The notes under the pieces are model-generated. The model had not been told where the DNA came from. It did not search any database and saw nothing but the letters and a program-made list of their open reading frames with translations. This document shows positions 56,634 to 64,000 of a DNA stretch of 64,000 nucleotides, piece after piece (position 1 is the first letter of the stretch; the number at the start of each line of letters is the position of its first letter). Origin of the DNA: Nitrosospira sp. NpAV (GTDB taxonomy: Bacteria; Pseudomonadota; Gammaproteobacteria; Burkholderiales; Nitrosomonadaceae); contig NZ_JXQM01000021.1 in assembly GCF_000832065.1 (NCBI RefSeq), positions 1 to 64,000 of the forward strand, written 5' to 3'. A program made the position numbers and the translations under genes.

Positions 56634-57158
56634 TCAGGTCCTGAGTGCCGGTAGCGGTTGGCCTTTTAGGACAAACCGCAGGGCGAGCCCGTTATTGCAC
56701 CAGCGCTCCCCGCGGGGAAGCGGTCCATCTTTAAACACATGGCCCTGATGCCCGCCGCAACGCGCACAGTGGTACTCAGTACGCGGCAAGATCATCTTGA
56801 AATCGCGCGTCGTGCCAACATGGCCCTCAATGGGCTGCGTGAAACTGGGCCATCCTGTGCCGCTTTCGTATTTATTTGCGCTATCGAACAACGGCAGGTA
56901 GCACGCAGCGCAGAGGTAAGTGCCTTTGCGGTCTTCCTTATTAAGCGCACTGCTCCCCGGCGGCTCGGTATCCTCCTTGAATAGCACATTGTAGGCTGCG
57001 GGCGAAACCAGGCCGCGCCATTCTTCATGCGGCTTTTTCAGAGGTTTGATGGAAATCGTACCGGATGAACTTGGCACGGTTGCACTACGGGAACATGCCG
57101 TGATCAACGGCAGTGCGGCCAGCGTGGCGAGACTTTGAAGTACGGCGCGTCTTTTCAT
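56634..57158 (-). CDS. msrB: peptide methionine (R)-S-oxide reductase MsrB, exported form
   Basis: 174 residues. N-terminal signal with an RR pair and a lipobox (KRRAVLQSLATLAALPLITACS), possibly Tat-dependent. The MsrB domain has two zinc CxxC pairs (LCAACYLPLF, HCARCGGHQGHVF) and the catalytic Cys in RWCNNGLALRF. Reduces Met-R-sulfoxide, complementing MsrA next to it. The ATG at 57158 has GAGGAG upstream. Confidence 0.94.
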   Translation of the reverse strand: MKRRAVLQSLATLAALPLITACSRSATVPSSSGTISIKPLKKPHEEWRGLVSPAAYNVLFKEDTEPPGSSALNKEDRKGTYLCAACYLPLFDSANKYESGTGWPSFTQPIEGHVGTTRDFKMILPRTEYHCARCGGHQGHVFKDGPLPRGERWCNNGLALRFVLKGQPLPALRT

Positions 57159-57567
57159 AGGAATCTCCTCGCATTGCCAATTGGACCTTGAGCGCATGCT
57201 ATGGTTCTTGGGAAGGAAATAGCATTTAAATCATCCGAGTCATTGCTCAAACTACGCAAAATGCAATCCCGTCGGATGCCATTTGCAAGAGGCGCAAAGA
57301 AGGTCTGATGAGCTGCGTGAACGGGAATCTTCACAATATCTTAACTAAAACAAAACAATTTCATCACATAAACTATGTTAAATGGGAGCTGGGCTTATCC
57401 ATCCAAAAAAAGATGTGTCGTAATTATTGCGATGTATCCACCGCAAATTACGAACATAAAGCTTCCCGGCTTGCGCCAGGGAGGGATGAAGAAACCCGAC
57501 TGCGCCGGGAAGGGAGAAACCTGCACGTGGCATTGAAATTCTTGTAAATTATTTTAGGAGAACTATC
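57159..57567. other. 409-base gap, probable leader of the downstream gene
   Basis: No supported gene. The region is A/T-rich in the middle. It should contain the msrB promoter on the reverse strand and the promoter of the gene at 57568, but no clear elements were recognised. Confidence 0.35.
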
Positions 57568-58698
57568 ATGCGACATATCCGATCCCGTCTGCCATCATTC
57601 ACCGCAGGAATTGTTTTTGCTCTTCTATCCATCCCCGCCTCGGCCGTTCCATTTACGGTGACCAATCTGGTAACCGATGATCAGACCATTAATACTGCAC
57701 AGATCACCGATTCCGATCTCAAGAATGGATGGGGGCTCTCTTTCGCTCCAAGCGGTCCATTCTGGGTCTCCGCAAATGGTACCGGCACCTCGCCTTTATA
57801 CAGCGTAAATCCGGTCAGCCAGGAAACCACCAAGCTGCCATTAACGGTTTCGATCCCCGGTAGTGGCGTAACCGGGCAAGTATTCAATAGTAGCTCATCT
57901 TTCAACGATAATCGCTTTTTATTCGTAACCCAAGATGGCACGGTTGCCGGCTGGCGGCCGGCTTTGGGCACCACAGGACTTATACCAGCTGAAACCATCG
58001 TGCCAACGTCAACAGCAAATCTCTATACAGGTGCGGCCATTGGTAGCGTTTCAGGGAACAATTACCTCTACGCCGCCGACTTTAAATCCGGCATGATCGA
58101 TGTTTACAAGGGCACCGCGGCGGCACCCGCATTGACGGGTACGTTTACCGACCCGGGGCTTCCCTCTGGATACGCGCCTTTCAATATTCAGAATCTTGAC
58201 GGGTCGCTCTATGTCGCCTATGCACTGCGTGATAACGCTACTAACGATGAAGTTGCGGGACCTGGATTGGGTTATGTCGATAAATTCACCTTGAATGGCG
58301 ATTTTGTGGGACGAGTCGCGTCAACCGGCACGCTGGATGCGCCATGGGGGATGGCGGTTGCACCAGCCTCTTTCGGCGACATGGCGGGTAACCTGCTGGT
58401 GGGTAATTTTGGTGATGGCCACATCAACATTTATGATTCGACTACTTTTGCGTATCTGGGACAAGTGCTGGATGCCAATAATCAACCGGTCGCAATCGAT
58501 GGTTTATGGGCTATTTCACCGGGAAATGACACATTGGCCGGGAGCAGCAGCCTATTGTACTTTACCGCGGGACCCAACGATGAGACCCACGGGGTATTAG
58601 GTGTTCTGACACCGGTACCGGAACCATCGGCTTATGCGATGATGCTTGCCGGGCTGGGAATGCTGGGGTTGCTGATCAGACGCCGTACCCTGGGATAG
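57568..58698 (+). CDS. TIGR03118-like PEP-CTERM protein
   Basis: 376 residues. Signal peptide (AGIVFALLSIPASAVPF), then a beta-propeller-like domain with the patterns NLVTDDQTINTAQITDSDLK, NGWGLSFAPSGPFWVS, LYAADFKSGMIDVYKG and NLLVGNFGDGHINIYDS, characteristic of the TIGR03118 family. C-terminal PEP-CTERM signal VPEPSAYAMMLAGLGMLGLL then IRRR. Exported and likely exosortase-processed. AGGAGA lies 6 bases before the ATG. Function unknown. Confidence 0.88.
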   Translation: MRHIRSRLPSFTAGIVFALLSIPASAVPFTVTNLVTDDQTINTAQITDSDLKNGWGLSFAPSGPFWVSANGTGTSPLYSVNPVSQETTKLPLTVSIPGSGVTGQVFNSSSSFNDNRFLFVTQDGTVAGWRPALGTTGLIPAETIVPTSTANLYTGAAIGSVSGNNYLYAADFKSGMIDVYKGTAAAPALTGTFTDPGLPSGYAPFNIQNLDGSLYVAYALRDNATNDEVAGPGLGYVDKFTLNGDFVGRVASTGTLDAPWGMAVAPASFGDMAGNLLVGNFGDGHINIYDSTTFAYLGQVLDANNQPVAIDGLWAISPGNDTLAGSSSLLYFTAGPNDETHGVLGVLTPVPEPSAYAMMLAGLGMLGLLIRRRTLG

Positions 58699-58792
58699 AG
58701 ACGTTAATATCCTGATAAATCAAATATATCATATATCTAACCGCTGGTAAAAAGAGTACAATCGAGGCTGTCCGTTGCACATCGCAAGGTAC

Positions 58793-58820
58793 TTGACTTT
58801 ATTTTTTAATGGCCTATTAT
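58793..58820 (+). promoter_or_regulatory. sigma-70-type promoter for candidate small RNA
   Basis: TTGACT (58793-58798) and TATTAT (58815-58820) with a 16-base spacer. Transcription would start near 58827. The only downstream feature before the terminator is the short RNA below. Confidence 0.6.
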
Positions 58821-58826
58821 GTAAAG

Positions 58827-58904
58827 TGTTGGATGAGTAGTTCCTCTCCTTTGTAAGTGGAAACTATAAACCCGAACCCGTTCATGCGGTTTCGGGTTTT
58901 TTTT
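58827..58904 (+). ncRNA. candidate small RNA (~78 nt)
   Basis: Short region between a good promoter and a strong intrinsic terminator, with no protein-coding gene except a 7-codon ATG frame (58832-58855, encoding MSSSSPL). The sequence before the terminator is pyrimidine-rich (TTCCTCTCCTTTG), which could pair with Shine-Dalgarno sequences. No known family recognised. Confidence 0.5.
58868..58904 (+). terminator. intrinsic terminator
   Basis: AAACCCGAA (58868-58876) pairs perfectly with TTCGGGTTT (58891-58899), the inner CCG/CGG extends the stem, and a run of eight T follows (58897-58904). The reverse strand has no T run, so it acts on forward transcripts. Confidence 0.85.
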
Positions 58905-59004
58905 ATGGACGGACTATCGATCGGAAATTTACGGAGCCTGACCCAACACGCATGGCAAACCGATGTCACGCAGCATCAAAGAGAATATCGCTATGCTGCG
59001 AATC

Positions 59005-59169
59005 TTATTTGCGATGTCCGAGCACCAGCCCCGCGATTTCTACCCCAATACCGAGAGCGAAAAGAAGTGCGCCGATCCAGATGTTTTCGGGTGCGAGAAA
59101 CATCAGTACACCCCCCAGAATAAGCAGTGCGACGGACAAGAATCGTTTTGCGCGAGGGTTTCTGATCAT
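59005..59169 (-). CDS. very small two-helix membrane protein
   Basis: 54 residues, MIRNPRAKRFLSVALLILGG then two helices (FLSVALLILGGVLMFLA and WIGALLFALGIGVEIAGLVL) with a basic end (GHRK). The pattern of a positively charged N-terminus followed by two hydrophobic helices and a short PEN turn is typical of small conserved inner-membrane proteins in proteobacteria. Reading frames on the opposite strand have no such order. Function unknown. Confidence 0.65.
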   Translation of the reverse strand: MIRNPRAKRFLSVALLILGGVLMFLAPENIWIGALLFALGIGVEIAGLVLGHRK

Positions 59170-59383
59170 GGCTGCAAAGAAACACTTCAGGCAGACAATC
59201 TAATTGTAGATTCAAATCAGGAAAATACTAGTGAATAGAACTATTTCGTTGTCAATATATGCATTTTGCCCAATCCATAGCAGCTCCATCTACATAATCG
59301 AAACAGAGAAGCATGTTGGGAATACTACCGGTTGCAGTCACTTCCTGTAGAGAATTATGCATTATTATTGCCACTGCCAAATG

Positions 59384-59419
59384 ACGAACCTCGTCTCGAA
59401 ACCTCAAGACGAAGTTCGT
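59384..59419. terminator. hairpin after the repeat/papain-like gene
   Basis: 13-base arms (59384-59396 and 59407-59419, one mismatch) with a 10-base loop, just beyond the stop of the reverse-strand gene ending at 59434. Position fits a terminator for that gene, although the T run after it is short. Confidence 0.45.
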
Positions 59420-59433
59420 TACCTGCATACGCT

Positions 59434-61251
59434 CTAAGGAAACCGGAATTCACGCCTTTTGAAATCGCCAGTAAAGCGTTGAAGCGGACTGTCCGGTGTT
59501 CCTGCTTGATGAAATCGTACTCTACTTACATTCCCCACGCGCATTTCAACCGTTAAGCGCTCAAGATTCCAGTTATCCCCAAAAGCGCCGCCACCAAAAG
59601 TCGTATCAAGGCGAATCCCTATGACGTCATTGAATTGCGTACTCGCTGGCAGATCCAAGCCAACATCTTGGCGCGAATGGTCGATCCAACGCCTTCCTTT
59701 GTTTACGTTTGGAAAATCAATCGTCGTTCCATCTCTGAAAAGCACAGCTACATGGACGTTGTCATTGCCACCTCTCAAATCGTCGCCGCCGGTCTTGAAC
59801 TTCACCACTAGTTCGGCATGGGCTGCGTCGATTACGGGAGGGATTTTGGGAACATATTTCTTGTCGACGAAGTAGGCGAGCCACTTCTTATCCATTCTCT
59901 CAAGATAATGCCAGCGCTTAGCATCCAGATCAGGCGCGAGTGTCAACGTTTCATTTGGAAAATTAGGATCATAAATTTGAATACGAAAATCTTCTTTGTG
60001 ATCTCCCAGGTCGCCTTTATAGCGGCCCATATGGTATCCAATCGCCAATACCTGATGATCACCTGCGCAATCGTCCCCACAGCTTCTAAGTCCCAATGGA
60101 GCGGGCTTGTTCGAGTCAATTAATTGCCGCAATTCGTCGATTCGACCTCCGGCCTTAGCCTCCAATCCCCAATTGAAGAATTCATCATTCCGTGCGCCAA
60201 ATGGGTTAAACGTTAGCTCCGTCCATTTATCTGCATTTGGAAAAACAGACTCTTGCTGCCGACCATAGATATAACTCTCTAACATAGTACTCTGAGCCGG
60301 TAGATAAGTTTGCACCGGGACAGGTATATGCGCATTAAAGTAATCGAGAGCTGAATAAACCATTCCCCCACATAAGCCACCAAATGTGATATCGAAAACG
60401 GGAGTAACATTGATAAATTCATTTGCGAATTTGAATCCATCCCGCCTTGATTCGAATGTTGTCATTGTGGGTGCTGACAAGATATGCACCTCAGTGGTAC
60501 GCGTACCCGTACCATTCTTCTGAATAACGAATAAATCGCGCCTCGCCGCGACTCCGAACGCAAACCTGCCATCTGTCTCATGAAGTGCTGTTCCTGTCTG
60601 CACTATAAAACGTTGATAATTACTTTCTGCGGACAGGATATGCACCTCGGTGGTATGCGTGCCTGTACCGCTCTTCTGGATAACGAATAAATCACGGTTC
60701 GCTGCAACGGCGAACGCAAACCTGTCATCTGTCTCTTGGAGTGCTGTTCCTGTCTGCACTATAAAACGTTGATAATTACTTTCTGCGGACAGGATATGCA
60801 CCTCGGTGGCATGCGTGCCTGTACCGCTCTTCTGGATAACGAATAAATCACGGTTCGCTGCAACGGCGAACGCAAACCTGTCATCTGTCTCTTGAAGTGC
60901 TGTTCCTGTCTGCACTATAAAACGTTGATAATTACTTTCTGCGGACAGGATATGCACCTCGGTGGCATGTGTGCCTGTACCGCTCTTCTGGATAACGAAT
61001 AAATCACCGTTCGCTGCAACGGCGAACGCAAACCTGTCATCTGTCTCTTGAAGTACTGTTCCTGTCTGCACTATAAAACGTTGGTAATTACTCTCTGCGG
61101 ACAGGATATGCACCTCGGTGGTATGCGTGCTTGTGCCGCTCTTCTGGATAACGAATAAATCACCGTTCGTTGCAACGGCGAACGCAAACCTGTCATCTGT
61201 CTCTTGAAGCGCTGTTCCTGTCTGAACTGAAAACAATTGATAATCGGCCAT
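59434..61251 (-). CDS. five-repeat protein with C-terminal papain-like domain
   Basis: 605 residues from the ATG at 61251 (AAGGAG 7 bases upstream); no signal peptide. Residues 3-262 are five 52-residue repeats with core RFIVQTGTALQETDDRF, FAVAANRDLFVIQKSGTGT, TEVHILSAES. They resemble repeats seen in actinobacterial and other proteins with lectin- or propeller-like predicted folds. Residues ~275-450 look like a papain-superfamily cysteine hydrolase: TFGGLCGGMVYSALDYF (Cys294), GDHQVLAIGYH (His399) and IYDPNFP (Asp428). A further C-terminal beta domain (~480-605) follows. The base composition is more A/T-rich than its neighbours, suggesting transfer. A two-HTH LuxR regulator lies upstream on the same strand. 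Confidence 0.8.
   Translation of the reverse strand: MADYQLFSVQTGTALQETDDRFAFAVATNGDLFVIQKSGTSTHTTEVHILSAESNYQRFIVQTGTVLQETDDRFAFAVAANGDLFVIQKSGTGTHATEVHILSAESNYQRFIVQTGTALQETDDRFAFAVAANRDLFVIQKSGTGTHATEVHILSAESNYQRFIVQTGTALQETDDRFAFAVAANRDLFVIQKSGTGTHTTEVHILSAESNYQRFIVQTGTALHETDGRFAFGVAARRDLFVIQKNGTGTRTTEVHILSAPTMTTFESRRDGFKFANEFINVTPVFDITFGGLCGGMVYSALDYFNAHIPVPVQTYLPAQSTMLESYIYGRQQESVFPNADKWTELTFNPFGARNDEFFNWGLEAKAGGRIDELRQLIDSNKPAPLGLRSCGDDCAGDHQVLAIGYHMGRYKGDLGDHKEDFRIQIYDPNFPNETLTLAPDLDAKRWHYLERMDKKWLAYFVDKKYVPKIPPVIDAAHAELVVKFKTGGDDLRGGNDNVHVAVLFRDGTTIDFPNVNKGRRWIDHSRQDVGLDLPASTQFNDVIGIRLDTTFGGGAFGDNWNLERLTVEMRVGNVSRVRFHQAGTPDSPLQRFTGDFKRREFRFP
60466..61245 (-). repeat. five tandem 156-bp repeats within the gene
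   Basis: Five units of exactly 156 bases. Marker sequence GGACAGGATATGCACCTCGG occurs at 60631, 60787, 60943 and 61099, spaced by 156. The middle units are nearly identical in DNA, including third codon positions, while the two outer units are more diverged. This indicates recent expansion by recombination or gene conversion. Confidence 0.95.
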
Positions 61252-61390
61252 TACGAACTCCTTCCCTAGTGTGTAAACATTACAAGATTCGGCTTTTGCA
61301 CAGTGACAATGCTCCTGGAAGCAAATCTCATCAATAGCTAATTTCACACATAGGTCTTACTAAAACCATTATTTGACATGGACTAAATTT

Positions 61391-62650
61391 CTAATTCTTT
61401 ACATGAAGCCGTGCCACCAGCTCGCCGCGCGAGCGTACACCTAGCTTGCGAAAAATGGATTGCACCTGGTTGGCGACCGTATGCTCGCTCGTTCCTCTAC
61501 GCTGCGCGATATCGGCGTTGGTGGATCCGGCAATCATGAGAGCGGCCACTTCGCGCTCGGTCTCGGATAGATTCGCGATGTGCCGGGTATTAACCAGGGG
61601 ATAGTTGCCTGTGAGCAGCCGTTCTCCCACAACCGAGGTCTCGGCCAGCTTGCGCCTCAATCCGCTTGGCGCGAAGAATGCCACCAGTTCGGTCCGGGAA
61701 GCCATGCCCAGCTTATCCTGCGCACGGGCGGTGCAGTTGGTGATGGCCGAGTCCGAGAGTCCCAGCGTATACGCTATTTCCTTCGAGGCATGCCCCAGCC
61801 CCACATACTCGGCGACTTGCCGCTCACGTATCGTCAAGCCGCGCGGATCGGGGTGAGCGGGATCGTTTTTGACGGCCACGACAAAACGGCGTCCGTCGCT
61901 ATCGAAGCGATCGATCATCGACCAGCGCCCGCTGACCAGGCCTTCCCAATTCCCTAATGCTTCATCCACTTCCATTCGTCCCGCATGAGTCCGCGACCGC
62001 TCGATACGGCGGACAGTTTCACGCAGATTCTCCCTGGCGTCATTGTCCTTTGCAGGCCCCCGGGCGTCGTGCAGGCTACCGCCCGAATCGAATATCGCCT
62101 CGACTTCGGGTGAATCGACGGTGAGAGCGGCGGCCTTGCTGCGCAACCGGATCGCTGCCCCCACATGTGCGGCGATCTTGGGCCAGCGCCGTCTTTCCTC
62201 TTCGGTCGCTCTCGACGTTTCCTTGAGCAGCATTCCAATCGATACCCCACTGCTTACACCCGACTGGCAATTGATGACCAACAGGTCTTGCACCCGGCCT
62301 CTGAGCAGTTTCATGAACATCTTGTGCATGTCCGGCAACCGGGGAAACACGAGCTCACTCGCTGTCGCAATGACAACGCCCGTGCGATAGGTCAGATCCA
62401 GGGATTTCTCCGTTGACAGGGCATGGGACATGCGTGCAGCATAGATCAGCGCCTTGGAGGTGCCTTCGGAAAAACTGCCCAGGGAGAAAGAAGTGGGAGT
62501 GCAATTGAAGGTCCAACCAACGGGCTCGCTGCCACGGGCGAGGATCGGCGATGCCCGGTCCAAGACCCGTTTCAACCAGACGGAATCGGTGTCTTCCAGG
62601 GTGTAGCTTTCTTCGACGAGAGAAACCCAATCGGCGCGCCTGCTGCTCAA
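61391..62650 (-). CDS. LuxR-type transcriptional regulator with two tandem HTH domains
   Basis: 419 residues. The N-terminal ~265 residues show no recognised sensor domain. Two GerE/LuxR helix-turn-helix domains follow: one at about 270-330 (LTIRERQVAEYVGLGHASKE, IAYTLGLSDSAITNCTARAQ) and one at about 355-415 (LSETEREVAALMIAGSTNAD, IAQRRGTSEHTVANQVQSIF). Most LuxR proteins have one. The start is TTG at 62650 with a weak ribosome-binding site, so the true N-terminus is uncertain. Its stop is 140 bases before the repeat/papain-like gene on the same strand, a likely target. Confidence 0.85.
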   Translation of the reverse strand: MSSRRADWVSLVEESYTLEDTDSVWLKRVLDRASPILARGSEPVGWTFNCTPTSFSLGSFSEGTSKALIYAARMSHALSTEKSLDLTYRTGVVIATASELVFPRLPDMHKMFMKLLRGRVQDLLVINCQSGVSSGVSIGMLLKETSRATEEERRRWPKIAAHVGAAIRLRSKAAALTVDSPEVEAIFDSGGSLHDARGPAKDNDARENLRETVRRIERSRTHAGRMEVDEALGNWEGLVSGRWSMIDRFDSDGRRFVVAVKNDPAHPDPRGLTIRERQVAEYVGLGHASKEIAYTLGLSDSAITNCTARAQDKLGMASRTELVAFFAPSGLRRKLAETSVVGERLLTGNYPLVNTRHIANLSETEREVAALMIAGSTNADIAQRRGTSEHTVANQVQSIFRKLGVRSRGELVARLHVKN

Positions 62651-63013
62651 TTGGCACCGTTGGGCCCAGGATGGCCAGTCCGGAATAGGGAACTTCGAAG
62701 CTGGACCTTCAGGCTATCGATCCAACGGACAGAACCTGCAAGCGTCATGCTGGCGAAAGCCGGCATCCAGCAGCGTGTGGCGTCTGCCTGCCAATTTAGG
62801 CTGGATTCCGGGTCAAGCCCGGAATGACGGGATTCATGGTCTTTTCTCATGACATCGATAGTGGATTTGTGGATTCGTACAAAGCTCATCTTTAACATAG
62901 TTGATGAGAATGGGATGTCAAGGTTGTTTCTACCTAAATAGCGCTGGAATCTGAGTATGGGCCGCCCGTTTTTTCGACTGCGGTAAAATGCGCATCTTTC
63001 TCAAATTTGCTCC
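62651..63013. other. 363-base gap between divergent luxR-type gene and hrpA
   Basis: Contains the inverted pair of palindromic repeats described below and, after 62880, an A/T-richer stretch likely to carry the hrpA promoter. No gene supported. Confidence 0.4.
62743..62829. repeat. inverted pair of REP-like palindromic elements
   Basis: Two similar units in opposite orientation. One is GTCATGCTGGC-GAAA-GCCGGCATCCAGC (from 62744). The other, read on the reverse strand, is GTCATTCCGGG-CTTGA-CCCGGAATCCAGC (62829 to 62801). Each forms its own hairpin; the whole can form a larger one. This type of dispersed repeat is common in proteobacterial intergenic regions. Confidence 0.75.
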
Positions 63014-64000
63014 ATGAAAAAATCTTCTGCCACATCCAAGGTGGACGCTGCGCGGCGTCTAGCCAATCTGCCAAAACCCGTTTATCCGGAAGATCTGCCG
63101 GTGGTGGCACGGCGTGACGAGCTCATGCGCGCGATTCGGGGAAATCAGGTGGTGATCGTGTGCGGCGAAACCGGTTCGGGCAAGACGACGCAGTTGCCAA
63201 AAATATGCCTCGAACTCGGGTGCGGGGTGGCGGGGATGATCGGGCATACGCAGCCGCGGCGCATCGCGGCGCGCACGGTGGCGGCGCGCATCGCTTCTGA
63301 ACTCAAGAGCCCATTGGGCCACGCGGTGGGTTACAAGATACGTTTTTCCGACAAGGTAAGCTCGGGCACTTATATCAAGCTCATGACCGACGGCATTCTG
63401 CTAGCGGAAACCCAGGGCGACCCTTCCCTGCTCGCCTACGACACTATCATCATCGATGAGGCGCATGAGCGCAGCCTCAACATCGATTTTCTGCTCGGCT
63501 ATCTCAGGCAGCTATTGCCCAAGCGACCGGAGCTGAAGCTGATTGTCACTTCCGCCACCATCAACGCGCAGCGTTTCTCGGCGCATTTCAACGATGCGCC
63601 GGTGATTGAAGTATCCGGCCGAATGTACCCGGTGGAAGTGCGTTATCACCCTGTCGGCCTGGATCAGAATAAAACCCGGGATGGAGACAAAGAAGATGAA
63701 GGCGATCTTGAGCAGGCCATTCTTGATGCGGTGGACGAAACCAGCCGTTCGGGCGCAGGTGATATTCTGATTTTTCTCCCTGGCGAGCGCGAAATCCGGG
63801 AGACCGCCGAGGCATTGCGCAAGCATGCGTTCAACAGGCCCGGCTCGGGTCATGGTGCAGGCGTGGGCGCCGAGATTCTGCCGCTATTCGCGCGTCTGTC
63901 ATACGCCGAGCAGGAGCGCGTATTCAAGCCCGGCGGCTCCAGCGTGAGGCGCATCGTGCTGGCCACCAATGTGGCCGAGACATCGCTTACCGTGCCCGGC
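63014..64000 (+). CDS. hrpA: ATP-dependent RNA helicase HrpA, 5' part
   Basis: The frame is open from the ATG at 63014 to the window edge (329 codons), so the gene continues outside. DEAH-box helicase family: Walker [26 protein letters not shown] (motif Ia), DEAH in [25 protein letters not shown] (motif III), and the start of the second helicase domain with [11 protein letters not shown] and [14 protein letters not shown] at the edge. HrpA helps rescue stalled ribosomes or process mRNA in E. coli. No ribosome-binding site is obvious. Confidence 0.95.
   Translation, partial: MKKSSATSKVDAARRLANLPKPVYPEDLPVVARRDELMRAIRGNQVVIVCGETGSGKTTQLPKICLELGCGVAGMIGHTQPRRIAARTVAARIASELKSPLGHAVGYKIRFSDKVSSGTYIKLMTDGILLAETQGDPSLLAYDTIIIDEAHERSLNIDFLLGYLRQLLPKRPELKLIVTSATINAQRFSAHFNDAPVIEVSGRMYPVEVRYHPVGLDQNKTRDGDKEDEGDLEQAILDAVDETSRSGAGDILIFLPGEREIRETAEALRKHAFNRPGSGHGAGVGAEILPLFARLSYAEQERVFKPGGSSVRRIVLATNVAETSLTVPG

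Noticed and set aside
57308-57547. 79-codon forward frame before the TIGR03118-like gene
   Set aside because: Composition unlike neighbours, no ribosome-binding site; more likely leader sequence.

Overview
This 64 kb window looks like chromosome of an ammonia-oxidising betaproteobacterium of the Nitrosospira/Nitrosomonas group. That is inference, from the betaproteobacterial fli gene order (fliE opposite to fliFGHIJK, a separate fliLMNOPQR set), three exosortase-type PEP-CTERM proteins, a cytochrome P460 family gene, and a tmk-holB-tatD run. No rRNA, tRNA, CRISPR array or intact insertion sequence was seen.

1-20.2 kb is a near-continuous flagellar cluster: the 3' part of a flagellin gene, fliD, fliS, fliT, a FliK-like gene overlapping a stand-alone FlhB C-terminal domain gene, fliE (reverse), fliFGHIJK, a membrane MHYT-GGDEF-EAL cyclic-di-GMP enzyme, and fliLMNOPQR. 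It covers filament cap, chaperones, MS-ring, switch, export ATPase, hook-length control and export gate. A c-di-GMP enzyme is embedded between the two large transcription units.

20.4-23.6 kb is an accessory cassette: an unknown protein with a candidate Cys/His hydrolase pair, a lipoprotein, and a leaderless phospholipase C-like phosphoesterase. 23.6-27 kb returns to housekeeping genes (an aspartate-type aminotransferase and uvrB).

27-48.5 kb is a loose accessory region: small secreted or membrane proteins, a PEP-CTERM protein, a family 2 glycosyltransferase with a decayed copy of its own 3' end nearby, gene remnants (isochorismatase, SDR, probable NmrA-like), a large membrane spermidine-synthase-like protein next to a PIMT with a signal peptide, a fatty acid desaturase with a divergent regulator, a PACE efflux protein, a GlpD-like enzyme, a phytase-like PEP-CTERM protein, a cupin, cytochrome P460 and an AhpD-like protein. 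Several gaps over 300 bases carry hairpins or degenerate coding traces.

48.6-57.2 kb holds an MgtC-like protein, SDR, WrbA, VOC and ankyrin proteins, tatD-holB-tmk, and a pair of exported methionine sulfoxide reductases. 57.5-62.7 kb holds a TIGR03118-like PEP-CTERM protein, a candidate small RNA with its own promoter and terminator, a tiny membrane protein, a protein with five near-identical 52-residue repeats fused to a papain-like domain, and a LuxR-type regulator with two tandem HTH domains. The window ends inside hrpA.
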